Assembly: GCA_023014335.1 (NCBI GenBank)
Contig: JAECYW010000012.1
Coordinates: 310,001-374,000 of the forward strand
Reading direction: 5' to 3'
Length of the DNA: 64,000 nt
Source: Galerina marginata
Taxonomy: Eukaryota; Basidiomycota; Agaricomycetes; Agaricales; Galerinaceae
Positions 21,520 to 33,650 of this stretch are shown here, piece after piece; positions within the stretch are counted from its first letter, which is position 1, and every line of letters begins with the position of its first letter. The notes beneath the pieces are model-generated. The model was not told the origin of the DNA, ran no database searches, and saw only the letters and a program-made list of their open reading frames with translations. Position numbers and translations under genes: made by a program.

Positions 21520-23247
21520 ATGCGCAGGAAAGCGGACGTATTGGCAGTGGGCATTCCTGAGCCTGCTACTGTTATCTCTCGGAAACGACGACGACGTTCT
21601 GGTAGCTCCGTTGCTCCAGTTACAAATTCTGCGATGATGTCCGCCGAAACTGTACTTTCTCTCGAGATAACCTCTTTCTCTGACTTGTCTGAGGCCCCGG
21701 TCACCGCTCTGAACCTTTCCCCCAATGCTGCAGAGATTCCTTCCTCAGGGCTTGAGACTTCGTCAGCCACAGCGTGCCAGTTGTCTTCATCGTTTTGTCA
21801 TATTTCAGCACCCCCAATACCCACACCGTCCTCCAAAGAAACCGGCGGAAGGCCAACTTTAGTTAAACGCGCAAACCTGCCCTCATACGCGAACCTATAC
21901 CCAGCGACCTTTGAACACGAAACATCCCAATGTTCAACCCTGCGCGTGCATCGCAATCAATCGGCAACACAAAAATATCCGTCTGCTCTACATCAACGCC
22001 GACGCCGACAATCGCAGAGCCTGCACCATACTTCAAGAGCATCCAAAACACTAGGCTGTGTTCATGTCTCTTGTGACTCTCCGGAATCGGCGCCTAAATC
22101 CCAGCTATCTGATCTCGGGCCTCGCCTACCGACGACCGCTCCCAAATTTAATTCTGAAGCGTCCCGTATTTCTGTTACAGGCACGACCCGGCTCCCATCT
22201 CGACCCATTGAGCGCGGCGCCGACGCCCTTATTAGACTCTTTGCACGTGGACTGAAGGAGGCCCAATCCAAGGCGATGGAAAACCACCCGACAGAATTAT
22301 CTCCAGGACTGGCGTATGTCGAAGAGGATTTACGTATAAATGAGTTCGAAGTCGAAACCCGCTTGAATGTCCATGCCAGCCTGCTCGCGCTGAAGCAAAG
22401 CGAATGGGACAATTTGATATTTCGTACAAAAGCAGACATGCAAGCAGCGTACAAGCGCCGAGTAGACGGCCTCGAGCAAACGTTCAAGGCGACGTGCCAA
22501 GAAAAGCTGGATAGGATGGGTGGGCAATGTAGGGAGATGGTTGTGAAAGCGCAAACAGCTTCTGCAGAAGCCGAACGGAAGGCGGAGGAAAGTGCCGCTC
22601 ACACCCGGCAGGTGGAGGAGAGATTGAAGGAGGTCGAGGCGAGGTGGGAACTTGCGTCCAAGGTTCACAACGAAGAGATCGCACGATTCAAAAGAGACGC
22701 GGGGCAGTCGAAGCACGACATGGCCAAGATGAGGCGAGAGTGGGAGGAAGAGAAGCGCAGACTAGAGGCGTGTATCGAGGAGGAGAGGAAGAAGAGGCAG
22801 CAGGAAGAAGCGGCGAGGGAGAAGGAACGGGAGGGCGAGAATACAAGGAAGACGATGTTGGATAAGAAGGCGGAGAACTCAACTCCTGACTTGGATCCGT
22901 CGGAGCTCGCGGACGACTTGGCGGTGGAGCAGCAATTGTTTTCTGGCGAAGAGGTGGGGGGCGAGAATCCAACGAAGGAAGACGGTGGGAAGAAAAGGGC
23001 TATCGACAAAGTGGTAGAAGACGGTATGGCGAAAGAACAACGAGTTTGTCAATCTACAAAACGCATTACGCGTTCGGCGACCAGCAGACGCAATCGCGAG
23101 AAGAGCGGTGCGCAATGGCCGGGAGGTCCTCTCATAGCAACAAGCGAGTTGCCACGAAGAGAGGAGAAAATATACGGAGGCCGAGAGGCCCGAGACACTG
23201 TTGAAGGGTTGGGTCGAGGAGATGACGAGCGCAGTGCTGCAGCTTGA
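21520..23247 (+). CDS. Hypothetical coiled-coil protein with basic N-terminal motif (575 aa)
   Basis: An unbroken frame of 575 codons. Near the N-terminus is a basic cluster (RKRRRR) that could be a nuclear localisation signal. Residues about 50-250 are Ser/Pro/Thr-rich and probably disordered. From about 285 to 460 there is a long, highly charged Glu/Lys/Arg coiled coil (for example KRRLEACIEEERKKRQQEEA). The tail is again disordered, with an Arg-rich stretch. No catalytic domain. The sequence after the stop (to about 23540) still has coiled-coil-like composition but contains stops, so the 3' end may be spliced differently or truncated. No family is recognised; a structural or scaffolding role is plausible but unproven. 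Confidence 0.55.
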   Translation: MRRKADVLAVGIPEPATVISRKRRRRSGSSVAPVTNSAMMSAETVLSLEITSFSDLSEAPVTALNLSPNAAEIPSSGLETSSATACQLSSSFCHISAPPIPTPSSKETGGRPTLVKRANLPSYANLYPATFEHETSQCSTLRVHRNQSATQKYPSALHQRRRRQSQSLHHTSRASKTLGCVHVSCDSPESAPKSQLSDLGPRLPTTAPKFNSEASRISVTGTTRLPSRPIERGADALIRLFARGLKEAQSKAMENHPTELSPGLAYVEEDLRINEFEVETRLNVHASLLALKQSEWDNLIFRTKADMQAAYKRRVDGLEQTFKATCQEKLDRMGGQCREMVVKAQTASAEAERKAEESAAHTRQVEERLKEVEARWELASKVHNEEIARFKRDAGQSKHDMAKMRREWEEEKRRLEACIEEERKKRQQEEAAREKEREGENTRKTMLDKKAENSTPDLDPSELADDLAVEQQLFSGEEVGGENPTKEDGGKKRAIDKVVEDGMAKEQRVCQSTKRITRSATSRRNREKSGAQWPGGPLIATSELPRREEKIYGGREARDTVEGLGRGDDERSAAA

Positions 23248-23778
23248 GAGCAAGGTATAGGAGAGTGCATGGGAGCGATGCGAAGACGCAACGAAAGATA
23301 GAGGAATGGAACGCTGCTTCAATGAAGGAGGTGGAGAAAGAGATACTCTGCCGAGGGAGAAGGAAGTTTTGGCTGAATAACGACAACGTTTCGAAGAATT
23401 GAAGAGCTATCAGGAAGATGGAGTCACGAGTGTGGACAAAGGGGACAAGGGAAGGATTTTATGTTTGAACGAGACGTGGAGGAAGTGGACCGAGGACTTG
23501 ACGAAGAGCCAAGCTGAACGGAGCCGAAAAACGGAGTGACGAGGCTACACTGTTGAGAGGACTGCAGCAGGGAGGCGTGCCATGAGTTTGGCGTTTGTAT
23601 GTACAAAAGGTAATGGCCAGCAACTAGACACGGATATTAGAAGGATCGATCTTGGAAAAACTATATACAGCACGTACATAAACAACTTTCAGAGGGTATA
23701 ACATCAGTCTTCAGTGTTACCCAAATTAAATATGTTGAGCTTAACGTCAGGGAAAGAGGTGTAATAGTGCAACTATCT
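23248..23778. other. 3' flank of the coiled-coil gene
   Basis: A purine-rich plus strand continues from the preceding gene to about 23540, encoding Glu/Lys-rich fragments with stops. I read this as a possible lost 3' end or a missed intron. The remainder is the 3' flank shared with the convergent archaemetzincin gene. Confidence 0.35.
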
Positions 23779-25095
23779 TCAGACCGTGTTACGAGCACGG
23801 ATCCATGCTGCAAAAGCGGCGAACAAATGAACATCCGCGTGTTGGTCACAGAACGCGAGCAGGGCTCGATAGCGTGCGTCTGCGGTGGCCCCAGACGCCT
23901 GCAGAACCTTCGCTAAATCAACTGGGCACAGATATGGAGGCTGTCTGGCGTCCTCGGCGAGGGAGGAGCTACCCTGCATGGAACATGCATAGTAGACACA
24001 GTGGTCTATACCGAAACAGTGCCCGAGCTCGTGGCTTACTGTGCGGCAGACGCGTCCGAGCCACAAACCGCAGAGCTCTGTGGGTGACTCCGGTACAGGG
24101 AGCGCCTTGTGTGCACAGATGGCAGTCTGTATCGGAGAAACAGTCTCGTCAGGAGGTGGTGGTGTCGGTAGTGAAGCGCCGTCCTGTACTTTCGCCTTCT
24201 TCCTGGGGTGTGTGGAGGAGTCATCAGCGCAAGCCTGCATGTAGGATGCGCAATGTGATGCTGGCCATGCATGCTCCCGCTCGACATTTGCTGTGCAATC
24301 GAGGTTGGGGTGGTACCGGGCGGTTGAAATGACGGCAACACGGCTGCCACCATATGCCCGTCCGCAAACGAAAACATCCTCGTCGTCTTCGAAGAGATCG
24401 TGTTGAATGAGAAGGACGAGCGCATATGCGTTTTTGGGGAGTATGCTGATGGCTGCATCGAGTAGGTCGTCCAAATTGAGCTGCGCTGCGAAGACGCCGT
24501 CTGGGGAGGGCCGGGCACGGATGCCAACGCATTCTGTTGATGTATTCAGTCCAATGTAGGTGGGTATCTTAGATTTTGAACGCTTAGCAGTTCCTGCATC
24601 CCAACTCGAGAAACACAGCTCCTTAGCTGTAAAAGGCTTTACCGGCAAGCCATGATAAAATGCAGAAAGATAATCGATGACATCTGCCACCTGTGGAGGA
24701 GTAACGCTGGCCAACTTGTCCACTTTCTGCGAATTGATCCAGGACCGCACAAATTGGACATCAGAGTCAATGTCCGGAGGTGCAGCTACGTAGATGACAT
24801 TCTTTTTGGGTGTTACCTCGTTACGCTCCTTTAAACGCAACCACGAACGTAGACTTTGAGGGGGGTAGCGAGGGTCCAAGGCAAGGTCATCATTTGGTAG
24901 AATTAACGGTCCTGGAAAAGCTGAATAAGGTACGTCGTTATCATGATCAGACGAGTATTTTTTCTTCTTGCGGGTGACGGAAACAGCAGCAGCCGCTCGT
25001 TGTTGAGTGGTCGATCTTCGATATCCTACGCTCTCAGCATGGGCAGATGGTTCATATCTGAGCAAGGTGTGTTCGCAGGTCATAAGTAGACTCAA
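23779..25095 (-). CDS. Archaemetzincin-type zinc metallopeptidase (AMZ/archaelysin family, 438 aa)
   Basis: The C-terminal part has the family signature at residues 355-373: HELGHCFGIDHCVYYACSM. It combines the HExxH zinc-binding helix and the third His with the downstream Cys-x4-Cys-x-Met. About 16 residues later comes CPVD, where the family consensus usually has Cys-x2-Cys, so the last metal-binding Cys is an Asp here. The N-terminus starts with a Cys/His-containing segment (MTCEH). A Lys-rich linker and an insertion rich in Ser/Pro (about residues 290-325) are probably disordered. Archaemetzincins are intracellular aminopeptidase-like enzymes of unclear physiological substrate. The gene is one exon. 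The second Met (four codons in, before TCEH) could be the real start. Confidence 0.9.
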   Translation of the reverse strand: MSLLMTCEHTLLRYEPSAHAESVGYRRSTTQQRAAAAVSVTRKKKKYSSDHDNDVPYSAFPGPLILPNDDLALDPRYPPQSLRSWLRLKERNEVTPKKNVIYVAAPPDIDSDVQFVRSWINSQKVDKLASVTPPQVADVIDYLSAFYHGLPVKPFTAKELCFSSWDAGTAKRSKSKIPTYIGLNTSTECVGIRARPSPDGVFAAQLNLDDLLDAAISILPKNAYALVLLIQHDLFEDDEDVFVCGRAYGGSRVAVISTARYHPNLDCTANVEREHAWPASHCASYMQACADDSSTHPRKKAKVQDGASLPTPPPPDETVSPIQTAICAHKALPVPESPTELCGLWLGRVCRTVSHELGHCFGIDHCVYYACSMQGSSSLAEDARQPPYLCPVDLAKVLQASGATADARYRALLAFCDQHADVHLFAAFAAWIRARNTV

Positions 25096-27454
25096 TGGAA
25101 CTGTGGTCGCAAAAAAGTAGGTAAGTACTAGTGGACCAGACTGAACACTCCGTATAATTGCGCTTGTCTATTCTCAAGGCTATTGTCGTCAATGGGGAAT
25201 GTGGCCAGGGATCACCACGAACGTCGTCACGGTCCAAAAAATACGATCCGGCACTGCCGGCATAAGCCAGACAACGGTCCTCAGAGAGAATACGCAAAGA
25301 ACATGATCAAGAAGGCAAAAGAACTCACGAAAAAACCTGCTTGGTATAGAGTAAGTATAGCGATTGTCCCGACGAATAAAAAAACAGAGGATGGAGGCTG
25401 GAGCGGACCTCAGCCTCGGACCTGTGCCACTTCGGGTGACTGGTCACCTGGGGCGTCCAGGTATAACAAGCACACACAACACCCTTGCGCACACCGAACG
25501 TAACATGCTATTGAACTTGGAACATTGCTGCAATTCTGACCTGGCCTGAATACTTTAAAGTTCAATACTTAGCTTGCGCACAGCAGGTGGACAACTCATA
25601 CAACTGCGATCGCCTTGACAATCCCGAAAATTTTATTGACAAAGTGGGAGGAAACGTGCACTACAACAAGCCTGGGACTCTCGTGGAAAACCCTGGCGCT
25701 GGCAAGTTTGTTGCCGTCATTCGTAGGTTTGCGCCAAGTATCGTTTTTCTTGTTGCAGTATTTTCCAGACGTCATATGCCCTGACAGCGATAGGAAACAC
25801 ATTATGCGCGTCGCCGCGGCGGTGACTCCGACTCCCGCCCGCGAAATATGAAAGTTGTGAATAAAACTGTACTCAATAGCATCTTAAACTTGAACAAGCG
25901 TTACCGTTGCTGCACAGAGTTTCGTGAGGGGTATGATACTTCATCCAAGCACGTCCCATTGGCGCTGTCGTAGTTCTTTTTCAGGCATCCTGGATGACGT
26001 CTGAAGATCGCGACAAGCACGCCGAGTTTGTCACTCAGAGCGGTTGAAAGATCTCCCCTTGGGATGAAAAAGGGGCTCATCGCCCATGATTATCGGGTCA
26101 CACAATAGGCCAATCCTTCCTGGTCAAATTGCGACTTCATGCATACGACACAAGTGCCAAAAATGCTCACTTGGCTAAGCACTGTCGCGTGTCACTGTCA
26201 ATAGAACCGCTGCTGTAATCAAACGCGTCCCGCGAAGCCTTCTCACCGGAAGAGAACCACTGAATGACGCAGACGCTCGATTGCAGACAAGTATTTGCCT
26301 ATCCGACGCCACACATCATGGCAAGCTTACGGCCGAAAAAAAGACGATACAGATGCAATTGTGGACAACGTTTTCGTTAATGTCTTTACTCGACACACTC
26401 CATACTGGCCCTACCGTCCCTTTCATTCGACTTTAATCCCTTTCACGGCTCCTCTTTGAGGTGGAAACAGAGCGGTGTCCAGTATTCCGACGCTTCCAAA
26501 ATGGGCACGGGAGGCTCTCGTAAACCGGAACCGGAACCTGTTGCACTGGCCTCAGATGCCCGTCGGTCTCGAAACTTCTTTCTTTCGTCCCCCATGCGCA
26601 GCCTGTGTCACGAAGAGGCATGGAAAAGGAAACATCAGCACAGTAAATCCGAATGATGAGAATACCACTCTTATGCCGCATTGAATAAACGAATACTCTT
26701 GCAGACCATTTGCGCCACATGAAACCCGGAGAGCAAGTGGTATGACCGAGCGAGCGAAGGCGGCGCGACTGTATGGAGCATATGTAACAGCTTGAAAGGT
26801 TCACTGACTTGTTTCTGGCGGATAGAACGCGGAGAGTCCTCTCGCGCTCGTAATCTGCCATCTTTGACCAACCCTCTACGCGGGAGAGCGTCTGTGTGAG
26901 TTGAAGGTAAGGGTGTTGTGATTTCCCAATCCAGACATACGCGGGAGAGCGAGCGAATCATATCCGGTCAAGAAGAAACGAAGGCCTCCTGTCAGCATCA
27001 CCGACTAGACCTGAAGTAAGATGAGCCCTACCCCATCATTGTTCACCACCACAGGTCCTAACTTGTCCATTTTGTCTGGCTGGGTGGCTGCTGGACGACT
27101 CGGCCCAGGAGCAGGAGCAGGAAGGGGTAATGTTGCAGGATTCTCGTTATCGTCCATAGTATATGCGAATGATAATGAAACAAAGTACAGTGCGAAGTCG
27201 AAAATGAACTAAATGTACAATAGGAAGCGTCATGTTTCGGATATTTGCTCTCGAACGTTCTAACTTTGGAAGGAGGGAAGGGGGAAATTACGGGGGAAAA
27301 ACATGACGTTGACTGAGACGTTATAATGACGAATTACGGACAGTCCATGGTCTGGTTTGGGCTGGGCACAGCACCTACGCAGTAGCCAAGGTATTCACAT
27401 CGCTTTAAGCAAACCGAGCGCGAAGGTATCTCGGTTCATGGACATGCACGGCGC
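25096..27454. other. Gene-poor region between archaemetzincin and P450 genes
   Basis: Only short frames of 60-140 codons with no coding-like composition and many stops in all frames. The segment GCGGGAGAGCG occurs twice (near 26880 and 26940). No transposase or known-gene remnant was recognised. It includes the promoter of the archaemetzincin and the 3' flank of the minus-strand P450. Confidence 0.4.
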
Positions 27455-29763
27455 TCACCGGGACATAGTTGGATTTAAGACAAGTTGTGCTCTTGCTTCA
27501 TCGATAAGACTGGTAAGCTTTGACGATCGAGGTCTTATCGAACACTTGAAGGGTTTAGGATGGCTGCAGGGTCAGAAAACAGAAGTTAGGAGCTATCGAA
27601 CATTAAACCATATAACCAGCCTTCGAACGTACCGTACAAATCCATGTGAAAAGTCATATGATGCATTAACATCATTCCCATCTTCATCCAATGCCTTCGA
27701 GAGGTCGAAGGTGGCTATCAGCGACGCGGCTATTGACCAATAGCTAACTTCGGCAAGATGCCTTCCTGGACATATCCTATTTTCAAAATGCACCAATTAA
27801 TGGGCCGCGCAAAAATTGGAGATAGTGTTACCTACCGTCGTCCAAAACCGAATACTATCCCAAATGGATCTGGAAGGCCCTCCCCTTCGAGATAACGTTG
27901 AGGACGAAATGCATCAGGCTCGGTGCAGTCACGTAAGATGGCACTGAGGGTGCATTTCAGAGTTGCCCGAGCCCCTGACAATAAAATCTTACTATATGTT
28001 CGCAAGGACGGTCGTTCCTGCTGGGATATAGAAATTTCTGTAGTAGTCATCCTCCATTAGCCGATGAGGCAACCCCAAGGGCACCATTGGGTTCCACCTT
28101 CCTCATAGTTTTAGCGACCAGCACGGGCCAGCGGGGAAGACTCAAAAGCTCACCGAAGGACCTCCTTTAATACGCATTCGAGATATGGAAGAGAAGGCCT
28201 GTCGTCGATATTGGGTAACCGACTCTTTCCTACCACCGAATCGATTTCTTCTTGAGCCTTTTTGAGTTCGTGCGGATGGAGAACCATCGCTAGAACGAAG
28301 GTATGTACCGAGGCTATGGTCTAAGGGCAATTCAATCGTTCATCAGCTCTGCTCGCTTGTATTTTAGACTGTCGCGACTCTCACCGTATCCTCGGCCGCT
28401 GTAAAGCACCAGTTCAGTTACAAGGAACAAGACAAAGAACAGCAAGGAGTGCTACCTGCAAGCAGCGTCCCAGCTGAACCTTTGATATCTTCCTCATCTT
28501 CAGGCGATATACAGCCGTTAGGATCACGGTGAGAGTCAAGCAAATTCGAGGTGTACGACGGAACAGCGGCTCCTGATCTCTAAAGAAACGAGTTGAAATT
28601 GCGCCGCATAGGTTCGAAGAAGCAGAGCGTACCATATCAGTTTTTACCTGTTCAAATGGTATATCCATCATCGCCTCGACTGCTTTTCGAGTTTCCATCG
28701 CCTTAACTTTGAAGTTTGAAAATGGTGCCCAAGTGGGTATATGTCTGGACAGAACTTAAATTAGGTGCAGTTGAAGAGCGGGATGCCTTGCCTTATTATG
28801 GGGAAAAAATCGACCATATTAGCTGCGGGCGAGCCTGCTTCTACAGTGAGAGTGCCTGCGCGTTCCGCTAAGAACCGGGGGCAAGGAAATTAATCCAGTT
28901 GGCTTCGAAATGGTGCAAACACATTCACCCAATTTTACGAACAGATCGTCAACAGAAACTATATCATAGCCATAGGTGATTTTGAGGATAGTTGCTGCCG
29001 CGTATCTATCATCCTCTCGCTAAGTAGAATCTCAAGGGAGAAAAGGGTAAACCTTACCGCCTGAAATGATCAACGAAGGCTTCGGGAGTTTGGGCCATGT
29101 TTTCCAGAAGAACTAGTACTTCCTTTTCCTGAAGGGGACGGAAGACGGCAGCTGCTCGGTGATTGAAAACCTGATTTATGAATCGCCGATGCTTTCTGAA
29201 TCGGGGCCCGCTTTGTGAGTAGTCGTGAGTAATCCATGTGGTCAGAGAGACCGACGAGAAACCTACTATCGTTGGTGAGTAGATGCACTCTTCCAACCCA
29301 TTCTGCGTTGTAAGGATTTGAATAAATAGGCATAATCAAAAATAGAGCAAGACGTACAACTCCGACAACAAGACAAATCGAGGGCGATCCGAGTAGATCA
29401 CACTTCTTTTGACGAGTAAATCCTGGGCTGCTTGAAGGCTGTTTAAAATGATCATGCTCTGCGTGAATACTTTGACGTGCACGACATCGCCTACATAGTT
29501 TTGAGTCAATTTGGTCGATAGTCAGAGCACAATAGAACAGACGAACCGTATTGAGCCCCCCATTCAGTGAAGACTTCCTCTTGATTCTCGGCGGGTATTT
29601 GAAGAACATTGCCTATTATCGGGATCGGTCTAGGCCCAGGAGGAAGGTTACTCCGAGAAGGTGCAAACGCCTTGTAGGTGAAAAAAGCCGAAAAAAAGAT
29701 GAAGGTGCCAATAACGCTTTCCGCTGTCGAAATCCACGATAGAAAGAACAAAGCCATGGTCAA
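27455..29763 (-). CDS. Cytochrome P450 monooxygenase (about 14 exons)
   Basis: Spliced by eye, the gene gives a full-length P450 with an N-terminal membrane segment ([13 protein letters not shown]) followed by [13 protein letters not shown]. It also has the C-helix region [14 protein letters not shown], an I-helix variant GTLLAAAEDTT, the ExxR motif in ECVLKEVLR, the FRPQRYL block, the haem loop [15 protein letters not shown] with its ligand Cys, and the C-terminal [13 protein letters not shown]. Thirteen introns are needed, all GT-AG except one GC-AG intron after the VDFFPII segment. No stop or frameshift remains, so the gene looks functional. It should be an ER-membrane haem oxygenase that takes electrons from cytochrome P450 reductase; the substrate is unknown. 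The hydrophobic anchor and proline hinge support the start at 29763; Met codon 3 is an alternative. Confidence 0.88.
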
Positions 29764-32700
29764 AGATCCACAAGAAAGGAGGGGGAATCACAATAAATCA
29801 ACGAAGAGAAAGGGGCGCCTTTATAACAGAACCGTAGAATTTTTGACAGGTGGCAATATCCATATCGCGAACGGAAATATACATGGGGCGATTAGAGTTT
29901 TGAACAGCCTGTCACAAACAAGACACCTCTGTGTGCCTTTCTGAGAGCACCCGTGATAATTCACATGAGGGAAGTGAGCTATCGAGCAGAAGGAGGCACG
30001 GACCGAGAAGAACGAATGGAGTCCGGTTCCACATTGCCGTTCTAAACGCAAAAGTGAACTTCCTGGAAAAGAGTGACGAAATAGACCCCCGGAGGGTCGC
30101 GAAAGCAGGAATTTGGAGCTTGTCGCAAGCGATTCACGGGAGAGGAATTTACAGGTTGAAAAAATGAAATAGGCATGGCTCGCGGTATGTCAAGTCAGCA
30201 TAAGAAGCTTGACGGAGGAAAGAAAGGACACGTTCATATAGAACTTCTTTTGTCCCTTTCGTCTGCCGTTGATGGATTGATCAAGAGATGGGAATGAGCA
30301 ACTTTCGCAGGAAGGTTAAGAGAAGATGAAATAGCCCGATCTTGTCGCTCCTCTGATAGTCCAAAAGCGAGTGTACAGAAGTCCGAGAACAAGGATCACA
30401 CTTGTAAGCCCGTTGAGTGAATTGACTTCACAAGCATCCCAAGTAGGCTAGTGTCCGCGGCAGGTAGGATTCCTTTTTTTTTTTACAGAACCAAATGCGG
30501 AACTTGTCAGAGGATAAGGCCATGTTCTCGGGTGCTCGTATTTAGGTCCTAGGAGAAGTTTTTCACGCTGAAGAATCTCGCAAATACTGGCTCGGAGCAT
30601 GAAGGAGGTCAAATCAGAAAACTTTTGCTTTCGAATTTTCGTCAACGGCTTCATGAAGAAATTCACATCACGTGGGTAAATATTGTGCGTATCTTCAGCG
30701 CCTAATTAAGGTCTCTTATCTCCTAGATCTTAAATCCCTGTAACTAATTAAAATCATGACAAAGAGTCAATCACTGGGATGTGGACGCTAGATTCATGTT
30801 TGTGCATTTGTAATTTTGTGATCAGCGTGGTGTAGCACCGGACAACCTATATATGGCTTTGATCAAACCATTCTGAAAATAGGTCTTCCTTTTTGCAGAA
30901 ATGAGCACTAAAACCATGTCGCCGGTCATATTACTTTTAGTTTGTTGTCCAATAGGACGAAGAGCATCGTATGTCCATGTTGCAGTTTAAAAAGCTGCTG
31001 ATCCGCATTAGGACTACAGACCGGGATACGCATGACCAAATATCCTCCCGATCAAACAGCGAATCGGGCATAGTGTCAATCCCGACATAACATCTGATAT
31101 GGGTGAACGACTATATATAAACATTCAGAAGGACAGTCCCTTGATCACTTGCTAAGTTATTAACTTGCACCCCATCCCCATAGCTTGGCCATGGACCACG
31201 AACATATGTAATCTAAATCCTCCGAGTATTGTGATGCTCCTGAGAGAACCGTCAATATAGCCTCAAGGGCCACAGCTACCTGAAGCACTCAGAGGGAAAA
31301 GTTCCACAGGTCTTTCACGTCATACTGTGGCGTGTGTTCAGAACGAATTGTGGGGACCATTATACCAGGTTCAACTGTTCTTTCTCGATGGCTTAACCCG
31401 CATATCGAGCACGTTGCCTTCTGACAATGTGCTCAAGCATCAAAACCGTCCTTCACGGAGGTTCTTGAGGCGTATTTTTATTCGAGAAGACAGAAACGCC
31501 GATAAACTCAGCCGCAAAGACATACTAAACTCACTAGAAATTGCGACCCTTGCGGTCGGGTCAGGGAGGACTAAAAATGGATGCGCATCAGAGGTAATCT
31601 AGTCAACCGCTGGTCAAGCCTGGCACTTTTTCCGACGACTTTGCCATATAGCCCGTTATCTTCGTGCGTTGGGCTTCCCGTGGGTCCTGCGATGAACATC
31701 CGAACTAACGAAATTCTATCCGACATGTACAGGCCCACGATAAATTTACGGCTCCATAAAATTTCAACTGGTGCCGCAGCAGCAGCGAGTCGAAAATAAT
31801 ACTGAGCTAGAATGATAGTTCCGAATCAACGACCTCCTTACAGCCCGAGAAGAGCGACGATCCATGACCGAAAGTATGAAATGGTACGTCATTGCAAAAG
31901 TCGATCATGGCTTACAACCCCACAAGTTGAGCTCGATGGTATCATGGGTTTATCCCGGGCACGTACACTCGGCTAAGGGTATTTTTCCCATTACACAATG
32001 TCCATTCTGCATGTGCGACCACCGAGAACAGCGAAATATTCCCTATGCAATATTCAATGTTCATGAGTCAAATAAATCGTGCGTCTTCTGTGTCCTGTTT
32101 AATTAGGATTAACAGCTCGCGCTTCAGCAGGATAGGATGTCATGGCAACACCATTAACCATAATATAAGAGTAAAACAAATATCCGGTTACATATAAGGA
32201 ACTGGGAATGCGCACAGGCTGACAGGCACATGCGAGCACACTTAAGCTCACTGCGGATAACAATTCTTTCTAATAACATGACGTGATTCAGAAAGCGTAA
32301 GGAGCTCTGGTCTGGCAACAATTTACTCTTTCACGACCATCCAACTGCCGTGACACCGTAGGAAATGCACCCGCAAGTTGCATCCAGTGAAACTATTTTA
32401 ATAACAAAGAGCAATGATAAATATCGATGACAAAGTTGGTGCCGGGTGGTTAGAACATTGAGCTGTCTTGGCTTTGACCACACCCAGTCATTGGCAGCTG
32501 GGTTCTGTGGGCAACCTTACAAGCGTCAAATATATATAGCGTAGTTAACGTAAGAAAGACAATCGAGGAAGGAAAGGCAATTGGAACTGTCCTTCCTGCC
32601 TGTAGAGTTGAGGCAGCATTATTTGATAAAAATAAAGGTCCGTCTAGTCGCGGCAAGCATTAATTGTGGTCGAAGGTGAACCGCGAGCAAGAACAATGAG

Positions 32701-33650
32701 CAGTCAGAAGAGCAAAAGAGATATTTCAGGCTCACTGGAATTTAAATCTACCATTTGAGCACTATGTACGCGTTGCAGATAGGTACCTCTACCCAGAACC
32801 ATTAACGTTCGACATCAGTATCAGCAACTGCTGGGCATTTGAATTTTGAAAAATATGTATTCCTTGAATTTCCTTCTCCCCATCCTCAAAAATCTTTAGG
32901 CGACCGGAAGAAATTTTACGCACTTTTCTGACTACAGAAAAAAACTCCGGAAATCTCTATGGCCTTGTGCCCCACCCCTAGTGTGGGTTGTCGAGCAGTG
33001 TGGATGTGGGATTCAACCTTAAATTTAACTCTATCCAAAGAAAAATAATGCAAATCACTTTGCTAATTATAGCCTGATATTACGGATAATATATTGTTGA
33101 TGGAGAGGGCGCGAAGGGTACGAGTTTTATAACCTTCGTTTACTGTATTTATGAAGTTTGGTCTGCCTGGTAGGCTGGTTCGCCATCAAATTCAACTCAA
33201 ATTCGCGTGCAGTGTCTAATTCTTGAAAAGGAAGGCCATTTAAACCCAGAAAATTCGGCACGGCGGCACGGCTAAAAATAGAAAAACGGTTCAGATTGTC
33301 AAACTCGATTTTCGATTTTGCTTTCGTCAGACTCATTAGGCGCCCTCCAGTTTCTTGTCAAGTCTCTTTTATACAGCCGTACAAAGGCTTTCTTGAATAT
33401 GGAGTCCACTCATTTCCTCAGCAGATGTATGTGTGCAGGACAACACACCATCGACAGAGCAGCGGCTGTTTGCATCTTGTGCACCACTGACTGTTCGTGT
33501 CTTTTTGCGGACAACTCATTCCCACAGACATCATCGATGACCACCCTGATTGCAGCTTATCTACCCATGGTAGCTACTAACGGAAGCTGAGCACACATTG
33601 TGAATATGAAGCAGGTGACAGCCAATATGCTTTTCTATCCTCAAACCAGC
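29764..33650. other. Gene-poor divergent interval (3.9 kb) between two P450 genes
   Basis: No supportable gene. Frames are short (60-91 codons), and none shows a domain or a consistent intron pattern. The composition is AT-rich around 30.7-31.1 kb and 32.3-33.1 kb. It holds the promoters of the minus-strand P450 on the left and the plus-strand P450 on the right. No transposon ends were recognised, though an old element decayed beyond recognition is possible. Confidence 0.45.

Noticed and set aside
22330..23322. Minus-strand frames of 94-147 codons opposite the coiled-coil gene
   Set aside because: They are the Ser/Leu/Pro-rich antisense shadow of a Glu/Lys/Arg-rich coiled coil.
26433..26861. 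142-codon minus-strand frame
   Set aside because: Composition is random, it is Cys/Arg/Ser-rich, and no domain, intron pattern or signal was seen; it is likely a chance open frame.
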